From: Nothopassalora personata
Taxonomy: Eukaryota > Ascomycota > Dothideomycetes > Mycosphaerellales > Mycosphaerellaceae
Direction of reading: 5' to 3'
Assembly: GCA_033816765.1 (NCBI GenBank)
Contig: CM066289.1
Coordinates: forward strand, 868,001-932,000
DNA: 64,000 nucleotides
Shown one piece after another: positions 42,515 through 51,953 of the stretch. Within the stretch, counting starts at the first letter, position 1. Every line of letters begins with the position of its first letter. A program made the position numbers and the translations under genes. The notes beneath the pieces were generated by a model. That model made no database searches, was not told the DNA's origin, and was given only the letters and a program-made list of their open reading frames with translations.

Positions 42515-43504
42515 ATGACGCCGCCACTCATCGCTCTGGAGGAGCACTTTCTTTCAACCACTGTGTTGAACGCCTTCGATCAGGCATATCAAGAACAATT
42601 CAAGGCGATACCGATGGCAAAAGAGAAGCTGTCAGACCTGGACGAGTTGCGGCTAAGCGAGATGGAGAAAGGCAAAGTCTCTATGCAAGTGATCTCACAT
42701 GCTCCTGCTCCGGGCGGCGCCAGCCTAGAGCAGTGCAGGCAAGGCAACGATCAACTGGCTGCAGCTGTGCGGAATAGGCCAGATAGATTTGCAGGTTTCG
42801 CAGTACTCCCAGTCGCGGATCCAACAGGATGTGCGCAGGAGCTCGAGCGATCGGTCAAGGAGCTTGGATTCGTTGGCGCTCTCATCGACAACCACGTCAA
42901 TGGTACTTACTACGATGGTCCAGAGTACGATGTGATGTGGCAAAAGGCCGAGGAGCTCGATGTCGCGATCTATCTGCACCCCACATGGCCTTCCGAGAAC
43001 ATGATGCCACAGTACACTGGTAACTTCAGCGGCGGGGCGTCGCGCAGTCTGGGCGCATCTGGCTGGGGATGGCATACTGAGACCGGCCTGCACGTTTTGA
43101 GGCTATACGCTGCAGGTGTCTTTGATAGGTTCCCTCGACTCAAGATCATCATCGGACACTTTGGCGAAATGCTGCCATTCTCCTTGCAACGCATTTGCAA
43201 CCTCAGCGTTCGATGGGATGACCAGCAAAGAAAGCTGAAGCAGGTCTGGGACGAGAATATCTGGATCACAACAAGTGGTGTGTGGAGCCTTGACCCAATG
43301 AGATGTATTCTCGGCAACACGAAGATCGACCACATCCTCTTCAGCGTAGACTACCCGTTTGAGAAGAATGAAAATGGGCTGAAGTGGATAGAGGAGCTTG
43401 AGCAGAGCGGATTAGTAACACAAGAAGAGCTGGAAATGATTGCCTACAAGAACTCGGAGAAACTGTTACGAGTGAAGGCACCGCACATCACGAACGGGGT
43501 ATGA
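42515..43504 (+). CDS. Amidohydrolase-2 family protein (ACMSD / resorcylate-decarboxylase-like)
   Basis: 329 residues, single exon. TIM-barrel landmarks are the N-terminal EEHF (9-12) that supplies metal ligands, HVNGTYYDGPEYDVMW, His155 in YLHPTWP, His215 in IIGHFGEMLP and Asp279 in FSVDYPFE. This pattern fits the metal-dependent non-oxidative decarboxylases (2,3-dihydroxybenzoate, gamma-resorcylate and 5-carboxyvanillate types) rather than true hydrolases. Expected chemistry is decarboxylation of a hydroxybenzoate-like or related acid in the cytosol; the substrate cannot be read from the sequence. The divergent enoyl-CoA hydratase partner suggests a short aromatic or acyl degradation module, which is inference only. 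Confidence 0.9.
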   Translation: MTPPLIALEEHFLSTTVLNAFDQAYQEQFKAIPMAKEKLSDLDELRLSEMEKGKVSMQVISHAPAPGGASLEQCRQGNDQLAAAVRNRPDRFAGFAVLPVADPTGCAQELERSVKELGFVGALIDNHVNGTYYDGPEYDVMWQKAEELDVAIYLHPTWPSENMMPQYTGNFSGGASRSLGASGWGWHTETGLHVLRLYAAGVFDRFPRLKIIIGHFGEMLPFSLQRICNLSVRWDDQQRKLKQVWDENIWITTSGVWSLDPMRCILGNTKIDHILFSVDYPFEKNENGLKWIEELEQSGLVTQEELEMIAYKNSEKLLRVKAPHITNGV

Positions 43505-44482
43505 TGAGGACGCAGTTCGATGCTTTCGTCTTCATGCCACCTTATCAGGCCACGCAGCGGTACACTTGGATGTGCTCGTGCCACCGTTTTCGAGTCAGAG
43601 TGGGCGGCAAGTCTGTGTCACATGATCATTCTGCTGGATGTCGAAACAGCAGACACTGGTTTTCTTTGATAGCCGTCAGTGCCTTGGGTACAGCATAGAA
43701 CAGACACGTATTGAATGAGAATTGATGAGCATGACCCTCGAGATGGCATAGGCATTGGACATTTGTGGTTCAAATGTCATGGTCGTACCTGCAGTAGCGA
43801 GGAGGCTGGGGTTCGGGATGCCGCTAGCGGGGAGCTAATGTCTTGACCCTTGCTCAAGGCAGCGACGACTTGCATCTCTTCTCACATTAACAATCATCTC
43901 ACGCAAGCAATTCTGCCTACCCAGTACTCCGGATGATGCAGCTCACCAAAGCTGCGCATGCCATGCACATACACCGCTGCGTTCAATGCGCACGGGGAGC
44001 ATCGCCGAGGTGGCAAAATACAAAGTTCATCTGGCTCTGACGGGCGTTGTGCTTCCCGATATCTCTCTCCAACGTGAGCCGGCGGTCCCCTTGCTTCATC
44101 AAGCTAGCCACTGGTCGTTACTTGGTCTGTGAAACAGCGTCCGCCCTCCGCGAAAGCCAGGGTTCCTCATCAAGAGGCGGCCGTCTTGAGTCAAATAGCA
44201 TGCAGGAGTCTGGTCACGAGTTCTCGCGGAGTCATCGTGCCAATATCCCGCCTTAGCGCGCTTTTCCATTGGGCGCTGTAAGTGCTTGCAGCACCACGCG
44301 TGCCAATCACGTCTTCTGCCCTCTGGCTAGAAGGTCACTTATCTGCTGATACTTCTCCCCGTTTCGCCTCGACTAATGCCAGGGCAACCGACCTGTGCAT
44401 GATACCGGCAGGCTCAACATGGCCCTGGTTGTGCCACCTTCCTTACCGGCTTAGCATCGCTGCCTTACTAGGGCCGGCGCAG
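43505..44482. other. Intergenic between amidohydrolase and BTB genes
   Basis: Nothing recognisable apart from the BTB gene's upstream region at the right end. Confidence 0.4.
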
Positions 44483-44488
44483 TATAAG
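44483..44488 (+). promoter_or_regulatory. TATA-like box of the BTB gene
   Basis: TATAAG sits about 105 bp upstream of the proposed BTB start at 44588, followed by a pyrimidine-rich stretch (CTCCTCCACC) typical of fungal transcription start regions. Confidence 0.4.
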
Positions 44489-44587
44489 TATCTCCTGCGC
44501 TCCTCCACCTTCTCACTTACATTTTGGCCTTGCTGTCGATCCGAGCACTGTGTCGCCATTCCTCTCGAAGTACCCAACGCCGCGGAA

Positions 44588-45595
44588 ATGTTCACTTCTC
44601 GCAGAAACCCGAACAAATCCTATCGTGACAGTTTCTCGTACAAGCCCGAGAAGTCGATGAGCAAGAAACAGCGATCCTTCAAAGAATACCCTCCGACGAG
44701 ACGAATCGTCACTCAGCATCCGGTACATCAGTCATCATCAGCGCAGTCGTCTCCAACAAGGATAGGCAGTTCGCCGACTTCACCGTGAGTGATAGTCGCT
44801 ACGATATCGATGTGGGAGATGCTGACGCATGGAAGCAATCTCAACTCAGCCATAGTCACAGTTGCAGTCGGTCCAGAGCAGAGACTCTTCGCTGCTCACG
44901 AAGACATCATCAGCAAGTCACCATTCTTCGCTGAAGCCTGTCGGGCGCAGTTCTTCGAATCAAACGGCAAGCGTGTCGAGGTCCCAAACGAGGCACCCGA
45001 AGTCTTCTCGGCTATTTTGGAGTACCTTTACAAGGGCGACTACACTCCAAGAATCAACTTCGACAAGAAGCATGGTAGTTGGTACCTCGACGATGGTGAT
45101 GCTGCAACGGGCATGAACGAGAACACAATCTACACAGGCAACGGCACCGCGATCCTGAAGGATACTGTCATCTATGTATGTCACCTGCTCGTCAAACATA
45201 CCTTTACCATACTAACAAAACTCAGTGCGCCGCTCATCGCTACCAACTCCCCGAACTACAACGCCTCGCTCTCAAGAAGCAAGGCTTGCAGTCGGGCGTG
45301 CAATGCAGCACCATCTTATCATCAGCTCGATACGCATACGCCAACACACCGCCCTCTGATAGCAAATTGAGGGCGCACTATCTCGCCCTCATCATCCGCA
45401 GCCGAAACACGTTCAAACGTAGCGGCACGATGCAAATGGAGATGCAGGATGGCGGCACGCCGCTCTTCTTCGATTTGTTCGTCGCCATGTGCAACCACCT
45501 TGTGAGTCACCTCCAACTCGTTGCCTTCAAGACATACGCCCTCCATAACTAACATGACATCTCAGGACGACATCGCCCGCTCGCCGCGTGACTAA
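44588..45595 (+). CDS. BTB/POZ-domain protein (5' splice structure uncertain)
   Basis: Downstream exons are clear: 44856..45175, 45226..45501 and 45566..45595, with GTATGT and GTGAGT donors and CAG acceptors. They encode a BTB core: FADFTV joined to ITVAVGPEQRLFAAHEDIIS, SKSPFFAEACRAQF, EAPEVFSAILEYLYKGDY, and a helical tail CAAHRYQLPELQRLALKKQ to the end SPRD. The exon ending at 44788 (ASGTSVIISAVVSNKDRQFA) uses GT at 44789. From the ATG at 44588 (MFTSRRNPNKSYRDSFS) another small intron is needed to enter that frame, perhaps 44648 to ~44692; this is not certain. Fungal BTB proteins of this type are mostly uncharacterised; BTB domains dimerise or bind cullin-3. Confidence 0.75.
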
Positions 45596-46397
45596 GCCCA
45601 GACTACGCTGTGCCACGCACGCAACACAACGCAACACAGCTCATATAATCGAAAATCCACCTCAACCACTCCCAGCCGCCGCCGGTCGCAGGTGGGACCT
45701 TTTTCGTAACGTTTTCTCTTACTCTTGCCTTCATCGTTTATGCTCATCGACATTGATACCCTTCTTGTACATACTGTATCTCTATGACTGCAGAATTGCT
45801 TTCTGTTTCTAGCATGGCGTTTCGACTGGGGTCATGGGATATACAGGGAGATGCCTAGGCACAGAATGTTGCCGAGGACGGCATGATACACTAATACTGT
45901 ACTATTACGATGATGCACTTGATGACCAAGACAGATTGAGATGGGAAGGGCTTGGAGGATGGGAAGCCAAATTGTCATAGAAGGATGGATGGGAAACGGG
46001 ATGCTGCAGGGCTTGAGGTAGCTATCTGATCGTTCTCGGAGACTGGCTATTGTAGTATGAGATGTCGACACGTATCATATGGTGTCTTTGACTTGGTCGT
46101 TCTTTCATCATCTGTACCAATACCATCATTCAATCGCATAGAGCGCCCTCCAACGCTGAGATCAAGCGAGGCGCAGCCAAAATCTATTCCCGCGTGTGAC
46201 TCATGCGGATGTAGAAGCCGATCGATGCGGTGGGAATAAGCTCTGCTTCCATGTGCATGTGCAGCAGCGATGCCAAGCCAATACAACTAGGCTGCTCCAT
46301 CGCTTGCTCGATACGGCGGACTGGCCAGTCACAGCCCATCAGAAATGCTTATGACATGTGTAGTTCGCATGTCGTGATGGCTCTCATGGCAACCTGA
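45596..46397. other. Intergenic between convergent BTB and CSN12 genes
   Basis: 3' flanks only; no gene, repeat or RNA recognised. Confidence 0.45.
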
Positions 46398-48044
46398 TCA
46401 CACGCCTGTTCCGGGAAAAGCTCCACCTTTGCTGAGCACGACTTTTCTGGCTTCTCTTGCAATGTATCCTTTCATAAGACTCTGTGATGGCGTTAGTCCA
46501 CTTGCCTTGCGATTTGAGCCGATGCATGATGGTGCTTGCGAGAAAGCGGCGAGAGTGTTGCCTTCCGCGGTAGGTAACGCAGACGCATCGTGATACTGCA
46601 AGTAGCAATGGGGCAGCACGTACCTTGTAGATTGCATTCGCAATCAAGCACTCGACCTCATCTGTGTCGATGGCCCCGTTGCCATCACCAACTTCAGCTC
46701 CGGAGAGTTTTAGTGCCGCCGCAAACTCATCGATGGGTATGCGAGTCCGGCGCGATGGAGGCGCAGTGTCGCCTTCTTTGGCTGGTTCGTACCCGCCGGC
46801 CACAAACACTTTGCGAAAGATGTTTCGAAGCACCATGTCTCGTCCACGCTCGAGCGTGAGATATATTCTCCGCTTCACGAACTCGTCCTCACCGTTTTCG
46901 AGTGCTTCTGTGAACGCCTTGAGATCTCCTCGTCGTATCGCATCGCAGAGTGGTTGGAAGAGTCGTGCCAGGTCAGCGTGCTGCGAGAGCATTGCCTTTG
47001 ACGGCAGCTTCTGCGAGGTCAATAGCTTCGTCGGGATTAGATAGGTCAGTATCAGTCGCACGTTCTTCGGCGATGCTGTAGCGTGGCACATCCTGAATGC
47101 TGCGTTCAAGTGCTCTTCAGCGGCAGCATAGTCCTCCTCAAGGAAGTGGATGACGCCAACATAATACTTGAATGCCACCTGGTGACTCTTTGGATAGTTG
47201 TCAAATGGTGGCATGTCGTTACCTCCAGCGTAGATTGACTTGAGGATGTTCTTTGAAAGAGAGATATGGTTGAGTTTGAAGTGTGTCTTGAAGAGCAAGA
47301 CGGCGACATAGTAGAGTGCCCACTTGCGTGAGTCTTCGAGCGGAGCGCTGTACTTACCATGAGCCAGTGGTGCTAGAAGACGAGTAGCGGAGGATGTGTT
47401 GGAATAGAGACAGAAGACAAAATGTAGGGCAGGGAGCAGACTTACCGATCACCAAGACAGAGGGCGAAGACGCGGTTGATTTGACGTCCGGCATCTTCCA
47501 ACTTTTCGTTCTGATTGCTTGCATCGAAAGCTTCCTCATCCAGAACGTTTCCAAAGGCGAACCCGCTATCACGCTTTCTTGCAATCTCCTCGTCGGCCTT
47601 GATGGCGAAGATACGCAGGTAACGCCCGGCCACGTAAAGACAAGGAATAGTCCAAGCTGCAAATGAGTTGCCCGTGTAGCCTCTGTAGAGTATATTGACG
47701 ACCTCCTTCCAGTCATCGTAGACTCTGCTCCAGTTGGCTTCGTTGGCCTTGCCTGCAGTTTGCGCTTCTTCTGCTTGCAGCAAAGAACCGACGAATTTGT
47801 GATATGTGACGAAGACCTCAAGCCATGCCTGTGCTTCCTTCTTGTCGATGCGTAGGGCAGGGTTGTATTGCAGTTTATACTGGAGATCTGTACGGATCGA
47901 GCCCACATTGATGTTGCGGAACTTGTACAGCCGGCCAGGATCGTGTTTGGGCGGTTCTGGAGAGATGGTAGTCGCGATCATCCAGCCATTCTCGTCGGCA
48001 TGGGCTGACGCGAAGTCGTCGAACAGCAAGGCAGATTGCTCCAT
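46398..48044 (-). CDS. CSN12: PCI-domain protein CSN12 (COP9 signalosome subunit 12 homolog)
   Basis: Proposed CDS: complement(join(46398..46481, 46624..47347, 47446..48044)), 468 aa. The ATG at 48044 gives MEQSALLFDDFASAHADENG, close to fungal CSN12 starts. The first intron (98 nt, GTAAGT...TACAG) joins FALCLGD-R to APLEDSRKWALYYVAVLLFK. The second, 142 nt, joins ANAIYK to SLMKGYIAREARKVVLSKGG; I cannot exclude a small extra exon in it. The PCI/winged-helix domain fills the C-terminal half (RRIYLTLERGRDMVLRNIFR, RIPIDEFAAALKLSG, IDTDEVECLIANAIYKG-type end). Relatives are CSN12, Thp1 and PCID2, which act with Sac3/TREX-2-like or signalosome complexes in mRNA export and splicing. Confidence 0.9.
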
Positions 48045-48343
48045 AGTGAGTGCTGGCCTCACAGCTGTCTATACGAATGTGTGTAGAAGGTAGAAGACGT
48101 CCCTCGGTACTGTTGGTTCATCGAAAGGTGCTTAGCATTCGGCAAGAGCCGATCCGTCGACAAGGATATTCTCGCCAAGACTTGCTCCTTCCTAGTCCCA
48201 CGAGCGAGTTTTGCTCCAGCTCTTTGGCTGAGCTGGACTTCACTGCACCTCATTGTCGACTACTAACCCCCGCAGCCAACACAACACAGTCAGTACACAC
48301 GTACACATACTCTCTTGCGCACTGACAGGCTGACACTGCACAG
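48045..48343. promoter_or_regulatory. Compact divergent promoter, CSN12 / ribosomal protein eL20
   Basis: Only 299 bp separates the two start codons. It ends in a pyrimidine-containing leader (CAGCCAACACAACACAG) before the ribosomal protein ATG. Confidence 0.5.
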
Positions 48344-49260
48344 ATGGGTAAGCTTCCTTCCTCCATTTCCGCCGGATCGAGGCACACGTGCACGATGCGT
48401 CAATATAAGGGCTGAAAGAGTTGGACCGAATGAACATGGCCGGAGTAGTGTCGCCTAGTCGCAAGGAATCTATATGGTGCAGTAGTGTTGCTTGAAAGAG
48501 CCTGCTGTGGTCTGCGTGGCCTCCTCAGACGTTTGAAGCACCTGCGGAGATGGCATTGAATATGATGATAGCCACACAACACAGACCTCTGTCAGACAGC
48601 GCTGATTCTTTTGCCCAAAGGTCGCCTGCAAGAGTACCAGGTCATTGGGCGCCTTCTGCCCTCTGACGCCAACCCAACACCAAAGCTCTACCGCATGCGC
48701 ATCTTTGCTCCAAACGATGTCGTTGCCAAGAGCAGATTCTGGTACTTTCTCTCGAAGCTCCGAAAGGTCAAGAAGGCGAACGGTGAGATCGTTTCGCTCA
48801 ACAAGGTGCGTCAGAAAGATCGAAGTCGGAAAGAGATAACAGACGGATGGAATATTGACTGCTGGTAGATCCACGAGAAGCACCCTCTCAAGGTCAAGAA
48901 CTTCGGTATCTGGATTCGATACGACTCGCGTTCCGGCACCCACAACATGTACAAGGAGTACCGTGAGATGAGCCGCACCGACGCCGTCCAGTCGCTCTAC
49001 CAGGACATGGCTTCCCGCCACCGTGCCCGCTTCAGGACTATCCACGTACGTAGCCAAACCTCGCCCGAAAATCATGCACCGCATCTAACATTCCCATCTA
49101 GATCCTCAAGGTCGTTGAGGTCGAGAAGGTTGACGACATCCGCCGCCCATACATCAAGCAGCTCACCACCAAGGACCTCAAGTTCCCACTTCCTCACCGT
49201 GCTCCACCGAAGCGCGGCAAGAAGATCTTTGCCGCCACCCGACCAAACACCTTCTACTAG
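48344..49260 (+). CDS. RPL20: 60S ribosomal protein eL20 (L20/L18a)
   Basis: Proposed CDS: join(48344..48347, 48621..48805, 48869..49045, 49102..49260), 174 aa, the universal length for this protein. The first exon is just ATGG; a 273-nt intron (GTAAGC...CCAAAG) follows, then [20 protein letters not shown]. Exon 3 gives [20 protein letters not shown] and [20 protein letters not shown]; exon 4 gives [20 protein letters not shown] and ends [13 protein letters not shown]. The large first intron directly after the start codon is typical of fungal ribosomal-protein genes. It is a structural component of the large subunit near the ES7/L16 region; cytosolic translation. Confidence 0.95.
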
Positions 49261-49585
49261 ACGTATCGTGCTTCTTCGTGAGCGTTGACTGGGACGAATG
49301 GCGACTGCCTGGATTGGCGGGCTTAGGCTTTATCACAGCGGCATAGCTAGCTTACGAAACCAACTCCAGGCTTGATGCATGGATGCACAAGCAAATTCAC
49401 GAGTGTCGTATGAAGAATCTTTCGTCTCACATTCTCTGCCTTACTGCTACCAGTTGCCTGTTATGGTTTGCAGAAGAATCCATCAGGTTAGGCTTCCACA
49501 CGACCGAACATCAGTCTCGATTTGATAGGTGAGTAGCAAATGCGATGCGAGGGCTTCGTATTGATAAGGCCATTTGCTTTACACT
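49261..49585. other. Intergenic, eL20 3' flank
   Basis: Nothing recognisable beyond the ribosomal gene's 3' flank. Confidence 0.4.
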
Positions 49586-50605
49586 ACAAAGCGCTTTCGC
49601 CATGCAGGTAGCATCCCTGTGCTCCTGTACCTTTGTGTATAGCCCTCTCATTGCTCAAACGCACAATCGTATTCCTCACCTCGGGGGTCAACCCCAAAGG
49701 TCCACAAGCAGCGACTCCCGACTCGCCATCTGCGCCATCGAGCAAGTCAGTGAGCACTTGTCTGATCTACGGTCTGCCAGAGTGGAAAACTGCACAAGGC
49801 AGCACTAACATCTTTCGCCCCGGAATGGCGTCGCTTGGCTCGAATGAGGAAGAGCTGGAGACATCCCGTACACCCACCGCCTACTTTCCTTTCGACACAG
49901 GGGATATGACTTCGACATCCTCTCCCTTCTCGTCCTTGTCAACTTGTATGCAACAGCAGGGACCTTTACTCTCGTCCCACTGACATCCACGTTGTTCTTG
50001 CCTGGTAGGAGTACGAGTAACGGTACCTTCGCCACCGCAAGCCATCCTGCTCGTACTCCAATTGCTCGCCAGAACTGGGCACCAGCTACGCTGTTCCCGC
50101 CAAACTCGAGCGCCAGCATAAAGGCCAAGTACATCGTCAAGATGAGGATGGTGCCCATGGGTGGCACCCCAAAGAGCTGCGCAGTAGGTGAGAACTGCAA
50201 ATATGTGGCTTCTCGACCTGTTGCAGTGATAGTCGCCAACCATCAAACTGGGAAGGTGGAAGGTCTTGCTGGATGTTCTCTTCTTCGTGCGGCTTCTCTC
50301 AGCCGGTGCTGTAATGTCAGCGAGCGTAGAAAGTTGGAAGTTGTCGCAAGTGCGAGCACAACTATCACGCCGTACCAGAGGTACCTCGCGTGGTCGTTGC
50401 CAATTTCTTTAGCGCTGTATCGTCCCAGAGATCGTCCAGAAACTCCGGCGCCCGTGTGCGGTTCGAGAAGTCGACTCCGGATGACCGAGCGGTGATGTTC
50501 CGCCCATGTCCATGCCGCTCATGTCCACGTCCACGTCCATATTTCTCCCTGCCTCATGTCCGCCATGCGCCACCAATTTGATGGCTGCGATGTTGATGTG
50601 CCCTG
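49586..50605 (-). pseudogene. Ferric reductase (FRE-type) pseudogene with internal deletion
   Basis: From about 50600 the reverse strand gives a Met/Asp-rich start (DVDMSGMDMGG). After a frame change come APEFLDDLWDDTALKEIGND and a first membrane helix (YLWYGVIVVLALATTSNFLR). An in-frame TGA (50243-50245) precedes WLATITATGREATYLQFSPT, PPMGTILILTMYLAFMLALE and the conserved block VRAGWLAVAKVPLLVLLPGK. There the homology breaks. About 300 bp later the frame reads VAACGPLGLTPEVRNTIVRL and ERAIHKGTGAQGCYLH, the very C-terminal NAD(P)H-domain end of FRE proteins. Roughly 1 kb coding for the heme-binding helices and FAD domain is missing. Native enzymes are plasma-membrane metalloreductases for iron uptake. 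TGA could be a CGA-to-TGA, RIP-type change. Confidence 0.82.
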
Positions 50606-50699
50606 AGTGATGGTAACGAGTCCAGTAGGTGAGAGCCGATGTCTCAAGCCAGACTTGCGGCTCTGGAATGTGGATATCTTGAACAGGCCTCAGCTTCGC

Positions 50700-51953
50700 C
50701 ACTCCCACGAGGCAGATTGGGGCTATTGAAGTCCACTTCGCCGCGATACGCCCTCACCACTCAGCCTCCCCTCTCTCACGGGTCCTCTCGTCGCAATCGG
50801 CACAATGGAAAAGGATAGAAGCGAACAAACCGCTGCGATACTTGCCTGGTATTCCTACAAAACCTCTCTCTTCACGAGTCTTGGCGTGAGCATGTTTATG
50901 GGAGTTGTCTGGATTGCCGTTAGAAAGAGTGGATATTAACACCCCCACCCCCCACCACCCGGCGATTGGTGGAGCTGTTTCGCGAGCCTGAGGCGTCGAA
51001 ATCGGGCATGGCAACATATGGCAGCGACAGCAGCGAGGACAGTAGGAGCGCCTGGAGTCGCAAGTTTGCGCATCATCTGCATGCCTTTCCGATGTTCGTA
51101 CGCACCGAGGACCGTCGGTAGGACACGGCGAGACTGACATTGCTGGGAATTGGTTTAGAGAGGTTTCCTGCCAACGCTGGAGCGCTGTATTTGCAAACTC
51201 ACGCTTTGTCCCTGTGCTCGACTTCACTCTTTGAAGGGTCCGCGAAATCCCGTTCTCTCCTGACCACGACCTCCGGCGGAAAGCACAAACTGGCAGGATG
51301 GTTGTCGTCAAAGAGCGCTCCAAGCTGCGGAGAAAGCACACCACCACGGGCCAAGGCCACTCCTCTTGGCGCGCAAGCCACGCTGCGGCAATGGACGGCG
51401 TCCGCTGCTGCGTTGGGTTCGAGCCCTGCATCCCTTTCTGTCGCCGCTGCAGTCCTTCAGCCCACGACATGATGAAAAGGTCGGAGATGGAGACGGCTTT
51501 CTGGTTGTTTACGTCCTGCTTCTGCAGCGACTGAGCTGTAGGTTGCGGCTGTTTTGCGGCCGGAAGACTGGAGTCGCCACGATAACGTCGTCCAAGTCTA
51601 GTGGACACGCCAAAGGCCAAGTTCGAGCATTGGTCCGACAGCAACCGAACCACCTTGTCGTGCTACATCCGGGATTCTAGTATCACAACACCTTCAGCGT
51701 TAAGCCGTACTCTTCCTCTTCTTTGACATTACAAGTACCTGGAAGAACAGCCAGTGGATTGAGCCGCCTGTCACACGCTCCAGCTCAGCTACGTGCTACG
51801 ATGGGATGCTGGGATGCTGTTTCGTCATCCCGGAAGGCGCCAAAAGCTCGATTTTCCTCAACAAGATAGCAGCAGGACTCTAGTGCTGACAGATCACAAC
51901 ACCGCCTGGCGCCCGCCTTGCGAGGCGTTGTGCCTCTCGCGACAGTCGACACA
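50700..51953. other. Intergenic, no gene recognised
   Basis: A reverse stretch open for 299 codons (50754-51653) begins without an ATG, lacks any recognisable domain and is rich in Arg, Cys and Ser in a shadow-like way; not called. Right end is the receptor promoter. Confidence 0.4.

Noticed and set aside
51412..51432. B-box-like GGGTTCGAGCCC
   Set aside because: No A box or foldable tRNA upstream at the right distance.
50754..51653. 299-codon reverse ORF
   Set aside because: It does not start with ATG (GTG), has no domain, and its composition resembles random translation.
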